Translations under genes and position numbers: made by a program
The notes under the pieces: generated by a model
What the model was told of the DNA's origin: nothing
What the model saw: only the letters and a program-made list of their open reading frames with translations
The model's database searches: none
In this document: positions 16,171 to 21,997 of the stretch, one piece after another
Layout: every line of letters starts with the position of its first letter
How positions within the stretch are numbered: the stretch's first letter is position 1
From: Candidatus Heimdallarchaeota archaeon LC_2
GTDB taxonomy: Archaea; Asgardarchaeota; Heimdallarchaeia; Heimdallarchaeales; Kariarchaeaceae
NCBI GenBank assembly: GCA_001940725.1
Contig: MDVR01000110.1
Span: 1 to 22,851 of the forward strand
DNA: 22,851 bases
Direction: 5' to 3'

Positions 16171-16896
16171 GTGAATGAAAAATTAGGCTTTAAGGTGTTG
16201 ATCACAGGTGGATCAAGTGGTGTAGGTGAACATTTAGCTCTACGGTTGGCTCAAAATAGCAATAATCAAATATACATAACTGGAAGAAATATTGAGAGAT
16301 TAAATGACGTAGTAATGAAAATATCTGATCTCGGTGCTCGTGGTTATTTTCAAACTGCTGATGTTGCCTCATCACATGAAGCAGAAGAGGTGGTTGAAGA
16401 TGCAATTAAACAAATGGGTGGATTGGATATATTTATTGCCAATTCGGGTGTTGGTAGATTTAAATTACTTGAAGAAATGACTGATGAGGATATTGATGAA
16501 CAGTTCAATACGAATGTGAAAGGTGTTTACAATTTTCTGCGTCCAATTGTTGTACATATGAAATCCCAAGACCATGGTCAAATTATTGTTACATCTTCAA
16601 ATCTAGGAATTAATTTTATTGCAAAAGGAAGTGTTTATTGTGCAACCAAATTTGCAGTTCAAGCCATTGTTGGTTCCTTGAGAGAAGAATTGAAGGGGAC
16701 TTCTATAAAGGCAGCCACGGTTAACCCAGGTGCAATTGACACTCCATGGTTTGTTGATTATGGAGAGGAGATAATCAAAAACAGATTAGATGTAGAGGAG
16801 GTTGTGGATGCTTTCATGTTTATTATTAATCAAGGAGACCGAAGTAATATTGATATGATACACCTAGTACCCACTTACAGATTATCAGAAGCATGA
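16171..16896 (+). CDS. Short-chain dehydrogenase/reductase (SDR)
   Basis: This 241-residue classical SDR has a Rossmann fold binding NAD(P)H. Visible motifs are TGGSSGVG (12-19), which binds the dinucleotide; TGR at 37-39 after the second strand, where an arginine favours NADPH; ADV (63-65); NSGVG (91-95) in place of the usual NAG; Asn115 in NTNVKG; Ser142 in VTSSNLG; and the catalytic Tyr156-x3-Lys160 in YCATK. NPGAIDTPW follows. The active site is complete, so it should oxidise or reduce an alcohol/carbonyl pair, though the substrate cannot be read. The last 176 bp lie inside a 520-bp segment that is repeated immediately downstream. The gene itself is intact in the first copy. The start is GTG; no earlier in-frame ATG exists. 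Confidence 0.9.
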   Translation: MNEKLGFKVLITGGSSGVGEHLALRLAQNSNNQIYITGRNIERLNDVVMKISDLGARGYFQTADVASSHEAEEVVEDAIKQMGGLDIFIANSGVGRFKLLEEMTDEDIDEQFNTNVKGVYNFLRPIVVHMKSQDHGQIIVTSSNLGINFIAKGSVYCATKFAVQAIVGSLREELKGTSIKAATVNPGAIDTPWFVDYGEEIIKNRLDVEEVVDAFMFIINQGDRSNIDMIHLVPTYRLSEA

Positions 16897-16904
16897 ATTT
16901 TGGG

Positions 16905-16932
16905 AAATTATTTTATTTAAATAATTTTTTTT
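16905..16932 (+). terminator. Hairpin plus T8 terminator of the SDR gene (copy 1)
   Basis: AAATTATTT (16905-16913) pairs perfectly with AAATAATTT (16919-16927) around a 5-nt loop, and eight T residues run from 16925 to 16932. It starts 9 bp after the SDR stop. In archaea the T-run alone can terminate. Confidence 0.6.
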
Positions 16933-17007
16933 GCAATAAATCATTTTTTAACAAGAATATTGGTGAAACCTTGTTGAATGATTAAATCAGCTTTAACTTT
17001 GCAACCC

Positions 17008-17020
17008 TTTATATATAAAA
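17008..17020 (+). promoter_or_regulatory. TATA box, copy 1 (now drives a truncated gene)
   Basis: TTTATATATAAAA sits about 30 nt upstream of the GTG/ATG at 17040/17043. It is identical to the box at 17528-17540, so both copies should be transcribed from the same kind of promoter. Confidence 0.55.
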
Positions 17021-17039
17021 TCGACCATATATCTAGTAT

Positions 17040-17294
17040 GTGATGTCTATGAGCTTCATGAATTTACTATGGTTCAAATCCAGCAAAAAGAAGGCAGCTG
17101 AAATTGGCCAATATTCTTTAGGGAGACCTTTTTGTAAGAAAGGCAAACTCACAAAAAATATCAAAATTGGAATATTCCACTTAACTGAACAAGGCCCAAT
17201 GGTTATGTATAAAGATTTTGAGGAACTGAAGGGTATTACATTAACCCAGGTGCAATTGACACTCCATGGTTTGTTGATTATGGAGAGGAGATAA
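17040..17294 (+). pseudogene. Truncated copy of the longin-like gene with out-of-frame SDR tail
   Basis: This 84-codon frame is a by-product of the 520-bp duplication. Its first 69 residues (to GITLT) equal the N-terminus of the protein at 17560-18144. The duplication junction then throws it into the SDR 3' sequence in a different frame, adding QVQLTLHGLLIMERR before the stop. It keeps a full promoter and start, so a short chimeric protein could be made. It lacks the C-terminal two thirds of the domain and is most likely non-functional or unstable. If the duplication is an assembly error, this frame does not exist. Confidence 0.8.
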
Positions 17295-17416
17295 TCAAAA
17301 ACAGATTAGATGTAGAGGAGGTTGTGGATGCTTTCATGTTTATTATTAATCAAGGAGACCGAAGTAATATTGATATGATACACCTAGTACCCACTTACAG
17401 ATTATCAGAAGCATGA
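17241..17416 (+). pseudogene. Orphan 3' fragment of the SDR gene
   Basis: This duplicated piece encodes the last 58 codons of the SDR (from NPGAIDTPWF to YRLSEA and stop). It has no start codon, no Rossmann motif and no catalytic Tyr-Lys. It is dead sequence created by the tandem duplication. Confidence 0.85.
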
Positions 17417-17424
17417 ATTTTGGG

Positions 17425-17452
17425 AAATTATTTTATTTAAATAATTTTTTTT
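17425..17452 (+). terminator. Hairpin plus T8 terminator (copy 2)
   Basis: This is an exact repeat of the terminator at 16905-16932, with a 9-bp perfect stem, 5-nt loop and T8. It now lies between the truncated and the intact copies of the longin-like gene and would insulate them from each other. Confidence 0.55.
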
Positions 17453-17527
17453 GCAATAAATCATTTTTTAACAAGAATATTGGTGAAACCTTGTTGAATG
17501 ATTAAATCAGCTTTAACTTTGCAACCC

Positions 17528-17540
17528 TTTATATATAAAA
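17528..17540 (+). promoter_or_regulatory. TATA box of the intact longin-like gene
   Basis: TTTATATATAAAA is centred about 26-29 nt before 17560-17563, giving a transcript that begins at or next to the start codon. It is the best-formed TATA box in the window. Confidence 0.6.
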
Positions 17541-17559
17541 TCGACCATATATCTAGTAT

Positions 17560-18144
17560 GTGATGTCTATGAGCTTCATGAATTTACTATGGTTCAAATC
17601 CAGCAAAAAGAAGGCAGCTGAAATTGGCCAATATTCTTTAGGGAGACCTTTTTGTAAGAAAGGCAAACTCACAAAAAATATCAAAATTGGAATATTCCAC
17701 TTAACTGAACAAGGCCCAATGGTTATGTATAAAGATTTTGAGGAACTGAAGGGTATTACATTAACCAATGTGGAATTATCAAAGAAAATTGATACCCTAG
17801 CTGTTAACTTAATCGCAGCTACTGCATCCGGACATGCCTATGTTGAGGGATGTTTTGATTTTAAATTAGAGACTGTAAATAAGTATAGATTATTGGTAAT
17901 TGCTATTTCTATGCCAAATTTTGCATCTCAGGATCCAAGATTGAAAAATGGGTATTATCAAATTGTTCTGTTTATACCGAAAGAAATCTCAATGAATTTA
18001 CCATCTATATCAAAAATGGAAGATCAACTATATCTGATAGTTCGAAAAGAAATTAATGAACCTTCTGATTTTACTAATTCTAAGATTCAAAAACTGAAAA
18101 ACTCCTTAATAACGCAATTAGATTCATTTCTAATTAAAAATTAA
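17560..18144 (+). CDS. Longin/roadblock-like alpha-beta protein (tentative)
   Basis: This is a 194-residue soluble protein of unknown function. After a basic N-terminus (SSKKKAAE) it runs KIGIFHLTEQGPMVMYKDFEELKGITLTNVELSKKIDTLAVNLIAATASG, then YRLLVIAISMPNFASQDPRLKNGYYQIVLFIPKEI, then a helix, then DQLYLIVRKEINEPSDFTNSKIQKLKNSLITQLDSFL. The strand-turn-strand opening with a QGP turn, a long helix and a later IVLFIP strand recall longin or roadblock domains, which are numerous in Asgard archaea and act with small GTPases. That is a weak inference and needs a profile search. Start is GTG 17560 or ATG 17563; the TATA box at 17528-17540 fits either, leaderless. Only the first 67 residues are duplicated upstream, and this copy is complete. 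Confidence 0.65.
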   Translation: MMSMSFMNLLWFKSSKKKAAEIGQYSLGRPFCKKGKLTKNIKIGIFHLTEQGPMVMYKDFEELKGITLTNVELSKKIDTLAVNLIAATASGHAYVEGCFDFKLETVNKYRLLVIAISMPNFASQDPRLKNGYYQIVLFIPKEISMNLPSISKMEDQLYLIVRKEINEPSDFTNSKIQKLKNSLITQLDSFLIKN

Positions 18145-18157
18145 AAATTAAAATTTA

Positions 18158-18484
18158 CTATTCACTTAGTTCTTCTTCATTTATACCAGGGATCATAAAA
18201 TCATTAATTAGGTTATATAGCTCATTCACTAAATTATCAACTTCTTCGGATTCAGTTGAAAATTGAAGTGAATCAGTTAATATTCTGTCTCGTAAAATTA
18301 TTATATCATGTAATTGATCATCAGAAATATAATCATCCTGAGTTGCGTAATTTACTGAATTTTGGAATTGTTCTATATCCTTTCTAAGTGTGTTAAGAAA
18401 ATCTTCCTCATTCTGGGTAACTTTCCCATCTTCCTTTGCCATTTGTGTGAGATTTTTCAATATCTGACTCAATTCTAATTTCAT
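18158..18484 (-). CDS. Small acidic helical protein, two-repeat type (paralogue of the 15612-15956 gene)
   Basis: This is a 108-residue, strongly acidic, helical protein of unknown function. Its first half contains LTQMAKEDGKVTQNEEDFL, the A-x-E-D-x-x-V-T-x-x-E pattern also seen in the protein at 15612-15956 (KKANEDREITFDE). The second half has a looser ATQDDYISDDQ match. The two proteins are of similar size and architecture and flank the duplicated region on the same strand, so they are probably paralogues. The acidic loop with T-x-x-E cap is like TerB-like or EF-hand-like units; metal binding is not proven. It converges on the longin-like gene with a 13-bp gap. The start ATG at 18484 is the only good choice. 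Confidence 0.65.
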   Translation of the reverse strand: MKLELSQILKNLTQMAKEDGKVTQNEEDFLNTLRKDIEQFQNSVNYATQDDYISDDQLHDIIILRDRILTDSLQFSTESEEVDNLVNELYNLINDFMIPGINEEELSE

Positions 18485-18617
18485 TCTAAAAAACTTATTT
18501 TACAACTTTTTATGAACCTAGTGAGTAGAATTCGTTTCAAGGTTTTGAAACTGAAATTACCTTCCTATTTCGAATGTGTGTATAAACAAACAAATAGTAT
18601 TTTTATTAGTCAAGTGA

Positions 18618-18857
18618 TTGTTATGTTATCAATGGGCAGCTCAAACATCAACTATAGAAATTTTTGATTTAGATGATGGAACTCGTGAGAAATTGATAAT
18701 TGACTCAGAAGTGATGCAAACCTTATTGGAAAATCATATAACTACAAGTGGAGAGTCAACAGAGACATTATCAGAATCAATTAATCTTCCCTTTTTATCA
18801 TTATTTAGCGCGTTAATTTTTCTTTTGACAATCATATCTATTCGTAAGAAAAATTAG
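18618..18857 (+). pseudogene. Orphan C-terminal tail of a surface protein (possible gene remnant)
   Basis: This 79-codon frame starts at TTG after an in-frame TGA at 18615. It reads as the end of a larger exported protein: a short soluble stretch (TSTIEIFDLDDGTREKLIIDSEVM), a Ser/Thr/Glu-rich stem, a hydrophobic helix LPFLSLFSALIFLLTIISI, and RKKN. It has no signal peptide. The helix-plus-basic-tail end matches the ends of the proteins at 5292-6230 and 21220-21981. It may be what is left of a decayed surface-protein gene, or a genuine small tail-anchored protein with a poor start codon. I favour remnant but cannot prove it. Confidence 0.45.
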
Positions 18858-18982
18858 AAAAGTCTTCAAATTGTTAAGAATCAATAATGTTAAAGCAACT
18901 ATAAGTTCCGTCGGGGAAATGTATAATAAATAGTACAAGATACAAAACATAGCTTAAAACCATATAGAGTTGATTTACTAAT

Positions 18983-19216
18983 TTGACTATTCGTTATTCC
19001 ATTAATTACCTTCAAAGTCATTCTGGAGGTGCATTCAGATTTTTCAATTTTCGAAGAAAACAAAAGAAAGATAAATGCAAAAAATGCATGATCAATGAAG
19101 CAGTAATTGAAATGACGAATACAGATAATCCGAATAACAATATCAAGCTGTGTATGATCTGTTACAATGATTTTACTGCTGAGCAGCTTCTTAGAGGGAG
19201 AGCCGCTTCAAATTAA
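18983..19216 (+). CDS. Small zinc-ribbon/treble-clef protein with two CxxC pairs
   Basis: This 77-residue basic protein has two cysteine pairs, CKKC and CMIC, separated by about 20 residues (C-x2-C...C-x2-C), enough for one zinc ion. Between them lies a short hairpin with NEAVIEMTN and NNNIKLC. After the second pair comes an amphipathic helix, YNDFTAEQLLRGRA. The N-terminal 30 residues (FRFFNFRRKQKKDK) are Arg/Lys rich and may touch nucleic acid. The function is unknown; ribosome- or RNA-associated zinc ribbons are one possibility. The only start in frame is TTG at 18983, so the true start is uncertain. TATAATAAATAG near 18921-18932 could be its promoter. Confidence 0.55.
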   Translation: MTIRYSINYLQSHSGGAFRFFNFRRKQKKDKCKKCMINEAVIEMTNTDNPNNNIKLCMICYNDFTAEQLLRGRAASN

Positions 19217-19374
19217 CTGACCACAAATAATGTTTAATGAATTTAAACCACTACTTGTCGAAATAGGGTTAATAATTGATAAATTCAATTAAATAGCTGA
19301 AGTCCAAACTGAACAAAATTCTAAAAAATCAAGATTTCTAAGCTGGATTAAGAATTTATGAACTTAATTGTTTT

Positions 19375-19396
19375 GCGGATAGCTCCCGCTATACGC
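19375..19396. repeat. GC-rich hairpin just past the 3' end of trpB2
   Basis: GCGGATAGC and GCTATACGC pair at 8 of 9 positions (one G-A mismatch) around a TCCC loop. It lies 11 bp beyond the trpB2 stop and is much more GC-rich than its surroundings. It could mark the 3' end of the trpB2 mRNA, but there is no T-run on the minus strand after it. Confidence 0.45.
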
Positions 19397-19407
19397 AAGA
19401 CGTAGTT

Positions 19408-20769
19408 TTAATTTGATATTTTTATGGTTTGAATGGATTTAGTAATATCCGTTGCATTTGCAACATGATCTTGCATAGTTCCTTGGAGATATTCCTCATA
19501 CCCAAGAAGATCCAAATACCCGTGCCCTGATAAATTAAATAATATTGTTTTATCAGTACCTTTAGGTATTTTTCGAGCTTGCTTAATTGTTTCCACAATA
19601 GCGTGACTACTTTCAGGTGCAGGAATGATACCTTCAGTTTGAATGAATATTTTTGCTGCATCAAATACCTCCACCTGAGGATAGGCTTTGGCTATAACTA
19701 AATTTTGTTCAAGAAGCGCAGTTAATGTAGGAGCTAGGCCATGATATCTTAATCCTCCTGCATGCACTGGTGGGGGAATAAAATCAGAGCCAATGGAGTA
19801 CATTCTAAGTAGAGGTGTCATCTGGCCTGAATCTCCAAAATCATATCCAATCTGGCCTTTAGTCATTTTAGGGGCAGCCTCTGATTCAACAGCAATGATC
19901 TCAGTATCATATTTTTTCTCAATTTTATCTTTAATAAATGGATAAGCGAGACCCGCAAGGTTTGATCCTCCTCCAACACATCCAATTATAATGTCTGGAT
20001 AGTTGTCTATTGCATTCATTTGGATTTTTGCTTCTTGTCCAATAATTGTTTGATGAATAAGAACATGATTTAATACACTCCCCAAGGAATACTTGGATCC
20101 TGTTTTCATAGTTTGTTCTATTGCCTCACCAATTGCAATGCCTAAGCTTCCTGGATGATTTGGATTTTGATCTAATAATTTGTTTCCAAACTCTGTTAAT
20201 CTTGATGGGGAAGGGTGAACAATAGTCTTATCATTAAACAACTTCATGAGCGTTTTTCTGTAGGGTTTAGTGTCATAACTTACTCTAACCATGAAAATTT
20301 CAAGTTCCATGTCAAAAAACGAGGTTGCATAAGATAATGCAGTTCCCCATTGACCGGCACCAGTCTCGGTAACCAATTTTTCAACTCCTTCTTTATGATT
20401 ATAATATGCCTGCGGTATTGCGGTATTGGTCTTATGTGATCCCGCTGGACTCACACCTTCATATTTGTAATATATTTTTGCTCCAGTATCAAGGAAATCT
20501 TCTAGTCTTTTAGCTCGATAAATAGGCGTTGGTCTAATTTGACTATATATTTCTCGCACTGGTTCAGGAATAGTTATGTACCTTTCCTGTGTTACCTCTT
20601 GCTTAATTAATTCCATTGGGAATAGGGGTGCAAGGTCTTCTGGTCCTATAGGTTCCATTGTTGCGGGATGTAACGGTGGACTTAATGGGATTTTTAGATC
20701 TGCAGCTATATTATAATAGCTCCTTGGCATCTCTTCGATTGATAATCTCAATATCTCTTTATGTGTCAT
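19408..20769 (-). CDS. trpB2: Tryptophan synthase beta chain, long form (TrpB2 type)
   Basis: This 453-residue PLP enzyme joins indole and L-serine to give tryptophan. Landmarks are Lys113 in SPAGSHKTNTA (Schiff base), Glu135 in ETGAGQWGTALS (catalytic acid), and GGGSN (266-270), which binds the PLP phosphate. The length and the N-terminal extension (PLHPATMEPIGPEDLAPLFP) mark the TrpB2 group rather than the roughly 400-residue TrpB1 that pairs with TrpA. No trpA or other trp gene is next to it, as is common for TrpB2, which can act alone on indole or in serine deamination. The start ATG at 20769 has a clear Shine-Dalgarno GGTGAT (20781-20776) six bases upstream, unlike most genes here. A perfect palindrome at 20792-20816 sits upstream. 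Confidence 0.95.
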   Translation of the reverse strand: MTHKEILRLSIEEMPRSYYNIAADLKIPLSPPLHPATMEPIGPEDLAPLFPMELIKQEVTQERYITIPEPVREIYSQIRPTPIYRAKRLEDFLDTGAKIYYKYEGVSPAGSHKTNTAIPQAYYNHKEGVEKLVTETGAGQWGTALSYATSFFDMELEIFMVRVSYDTKPYRKTLMKLFNDKTIVHPSPSRLTEFGNKLLDQNPNHPGSLGIAIGEAIEQTMKTGSKYSLGSVLNHVLIHQTIIGQEAKIQMNAIDNYPDIIIGCVGGGSNLAGLAYPFIKDKIEKKYDTEIIAVESEAAPKMTKGQIGYDFGDSGQMTPLLRMYSIGSDFIPPPVHAGGLRYHGLAPTLTALLEQNLVIAKAYPQVEVFDAAKIFIQTEGIIPAPESSHAIVETIKQARKIPKGTDKTILFNLSGHGYLDLLGYEEYLQGTMQDHVANATDITKSIQTIKISN

Positions 20770-20775
20770 GATTTA

Positions 20776-20781
20776 ATCACC
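20776..20781 (-). promoter_or_regulatory. Shine-Dalgarno of trpB2
   Basis: The minus strand reads GGTGAT six bases before the ATG at 20769, matching the 3' end of archaeal 16S rRNA. It implies a leadered mRNA, unlike the leaderless genes nearby. Confidence 0.6.
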
Positions 20782-20791
20782 AAATAAAAAT

Positions 20792-20816
20792 TTTGAAGTT
20801 AAAGTTTAACTTCAAA
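20792..20816. promoter_or_regulatory. Perfect 12+1+12 palindrome, trpB2 operator candidate
   Basis: TTTGAAGTTAAA and TTTAACTTCAAA are exact reverse complements around a single G. The element spans bases 23-47 upstream of the trpB2 ATG. A minus-strand AATATTTG box just upstream (near 20815-20821) would put the transcript start at about 20792, so the palindrome would fill the space between the TATA box and the start site, where archaeal repressors usually bind. Confidence 0.6.
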
Positions 20817-21219
20817 TATTCACAAATTCAATGAATTAGAATTGAACTTGCCAGTTAACAAACCACCAAGAAAATAAAATTGATTCAGTGGAATTAACCG
20901 TGTTAGAACTAGAAATGTATGAATTGGAATAAATAATTTTTATACGTTCACGCAAAATAAAATTTAGATTATTTAATTTCTTACTTTTAAAAGATCGCAA
21001 TATTAGTTGGTAAATACCAACTGGTTGTCCCATTCCAAGTTATCCTGAGCTCCAACTATAGTCTGAGTTTCAACAGTTATAAACAATGTGAATAGAAAAT
21101 TACATTGGTCAAAATTACAATTACTTACTTTCCAATTTTGTATGAATCAAAATAGCATAAAAGGTGGATAAATTTTCTTTATTGTTATTTTGTAATATCC
21201 CATATTCTCAGATAATTAA
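20817..21219. other. Gene-free stretch with one short inverted repeat
   Basis: I see no convincing gene on either strand. The 65-codon minus-strand frame at 20836-21033 has poor composition and no homology I recognise. An inverted repeat AGTTGGTA-AA-TACCAACT lies at 21005-21022. TGTAATAT at about 21191-21198 is a possible TATA box for the surface protein gene at 21220. Confidence 0.55.
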
Positions 21220-21981
21220 ATGGAATCAATTAAAAGTAAGTTAATTTTTAAATCAATAGATCAAATGAAATCAGTAAAATATCCTCTCTTTTCGCTTTTT
21301 TTCTTAATCTTATTAATTCCACAAAATGCATCTTCACAATCAAATATTGGGGAATTCGAAACTCTCACTTGGTCTGAAGAAATAAAAATGGATGCAACTT
21401 ATAGTTGGAAGATAAACAAACTATCTCAAAATGCTGTAAAAGTAGATGATATCACTAAATATGGCATAATTGAAGGAATGCTAATACAAATAAAGGTTTT
21501 AGTTCAACTTTCAGAGGTAAATATAATCGATTTCATTAACGAGACCTTAGAACTACCTAACCCCACTAATTATTTAGAATTATCAGTTCAAGGAATAAGC
21601 ATTAATTTTGTTCTTTTCGATACAATTGTGTTTATTGTTCCAACTGATTTAACTATTTCAGAAGCGGACACGCATTCATTTTTTGTATTAGATTCATCCA
21701 ATATTGTTGTTTTCAGTAAAGAAAACGAAGTTAGAGTTGCAGCTCAAGAATATGTTGAATTTGATGCATCAGAAAATTCAGAGGAATTTGTGTGGGATCT
21801 TAACACTGGTTTGCTAAAAAGCATAAAAATCAATTATACAGATGGATTCGAATTTGATATGACACTTGAAAATTCTGATGATATTGCAATTGATGAGGTT
21901 CCATTTCCATCAACAACATTGATTTTTGGGAGCTTTATTGTAAATGTCATTATTAGAAAAAGAAAATCACTAATCTCCTGA
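21220..21981 (+). CDS. Secreted surface protein with C-terminal membrane anchor
   Basis: This 253-residue exported protein has no family I can name with certainty. It has a signal peptide (KYPLFSLFFLILLIPQNASSQ). A beta-rich body begins FETLTWSEEIKMDATYSWKINKLSQNAVKVDDITKYGIIEGMLIQIKVLV, a strand pattern like the choice-of-anchor-type surface domains found in Asgard genomes. It ends with PFPSTTLIFGSFIVNVII and RKRKSLIS, a helix plus basic tail that would hold it in the membrane facing outward. The start at 21220 is suited by an A/T box near 21193 (leaderless); the ATG at 21265 (MKSVKYPLF) would give a more normal signal peptide. It converges on the FAD oxidase with a 16-bp gap. Confidence 0.65.
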   Translation: MESIKSKLIFKSIDQMKSVKYPLFSLFFLILLIPQNASSQSNIGEFETLTWSEEIKMDATYSWKINKLSQNAVKVDDITKYGIIEGMLIQIKVLVQLSEVNIIDFINETLELPNPTNYLELSVQGISINFVLFDTIVFIVPTDLTISEADTHSFFVLDSSNIVVFSKENEVRVAAQEYVEFDASENSEEFVWDLNTGLLKSIKINYTDGFEFDMTLENSDDIAIDEVPFPSTTLIFGSFIVNVIIRKRKSLIS

Positions 21982-21997
21982 AATACAATTCGAGAAT

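Larger units (their letters stand above)
16721..17240. repeat. 520-bp direct tandem duplication, copy 1
   Basis: Copy 1 begins at TTAACC inside the SDR gene and ends just before the TTAACC that opens copy 2. It holds the last 58 codons of the SDR, its terminator, a promoter, and the first part of the longin-like gene. By eye, base-by-base reading found no difference from 17241-17760. Confidence 0.95.
17241..17760. repeat. 520-bp direct tandem duplication, copy 2
   Basis: This copy is identical to 16721-17240 by reading. It is followed at 17761 by TTAACC and then unique sequence, so the 6-bp TTAACC occurs at the start, the middle junction and the end. That is the usual mark of slippage or recombination between short homologies. 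Confidence 0.95.

Noticed and set aside
16721..17760. Mobile element as the cause of the 520-bp repeat
   Set aside because: No transposase, terminal inverted repeats or target-site pattern; the unit is ordinary gene sequence with 6-bp junction homology, which fits slippage or recombination.
20836..21033. 65-codon minus-strand frame upstream of trpB2
   Set aside because: Basic, low-complexity translation with no motif, and it crosses the inverted repeat; probably chance.
21040..21070. Two CTGA boxes about 18 nt apart, like D and D' boxes of a C/D guide RNA
   Set aside because: No matching C box (RTGATGA) at the expected distance, and CTGA is common by chance.
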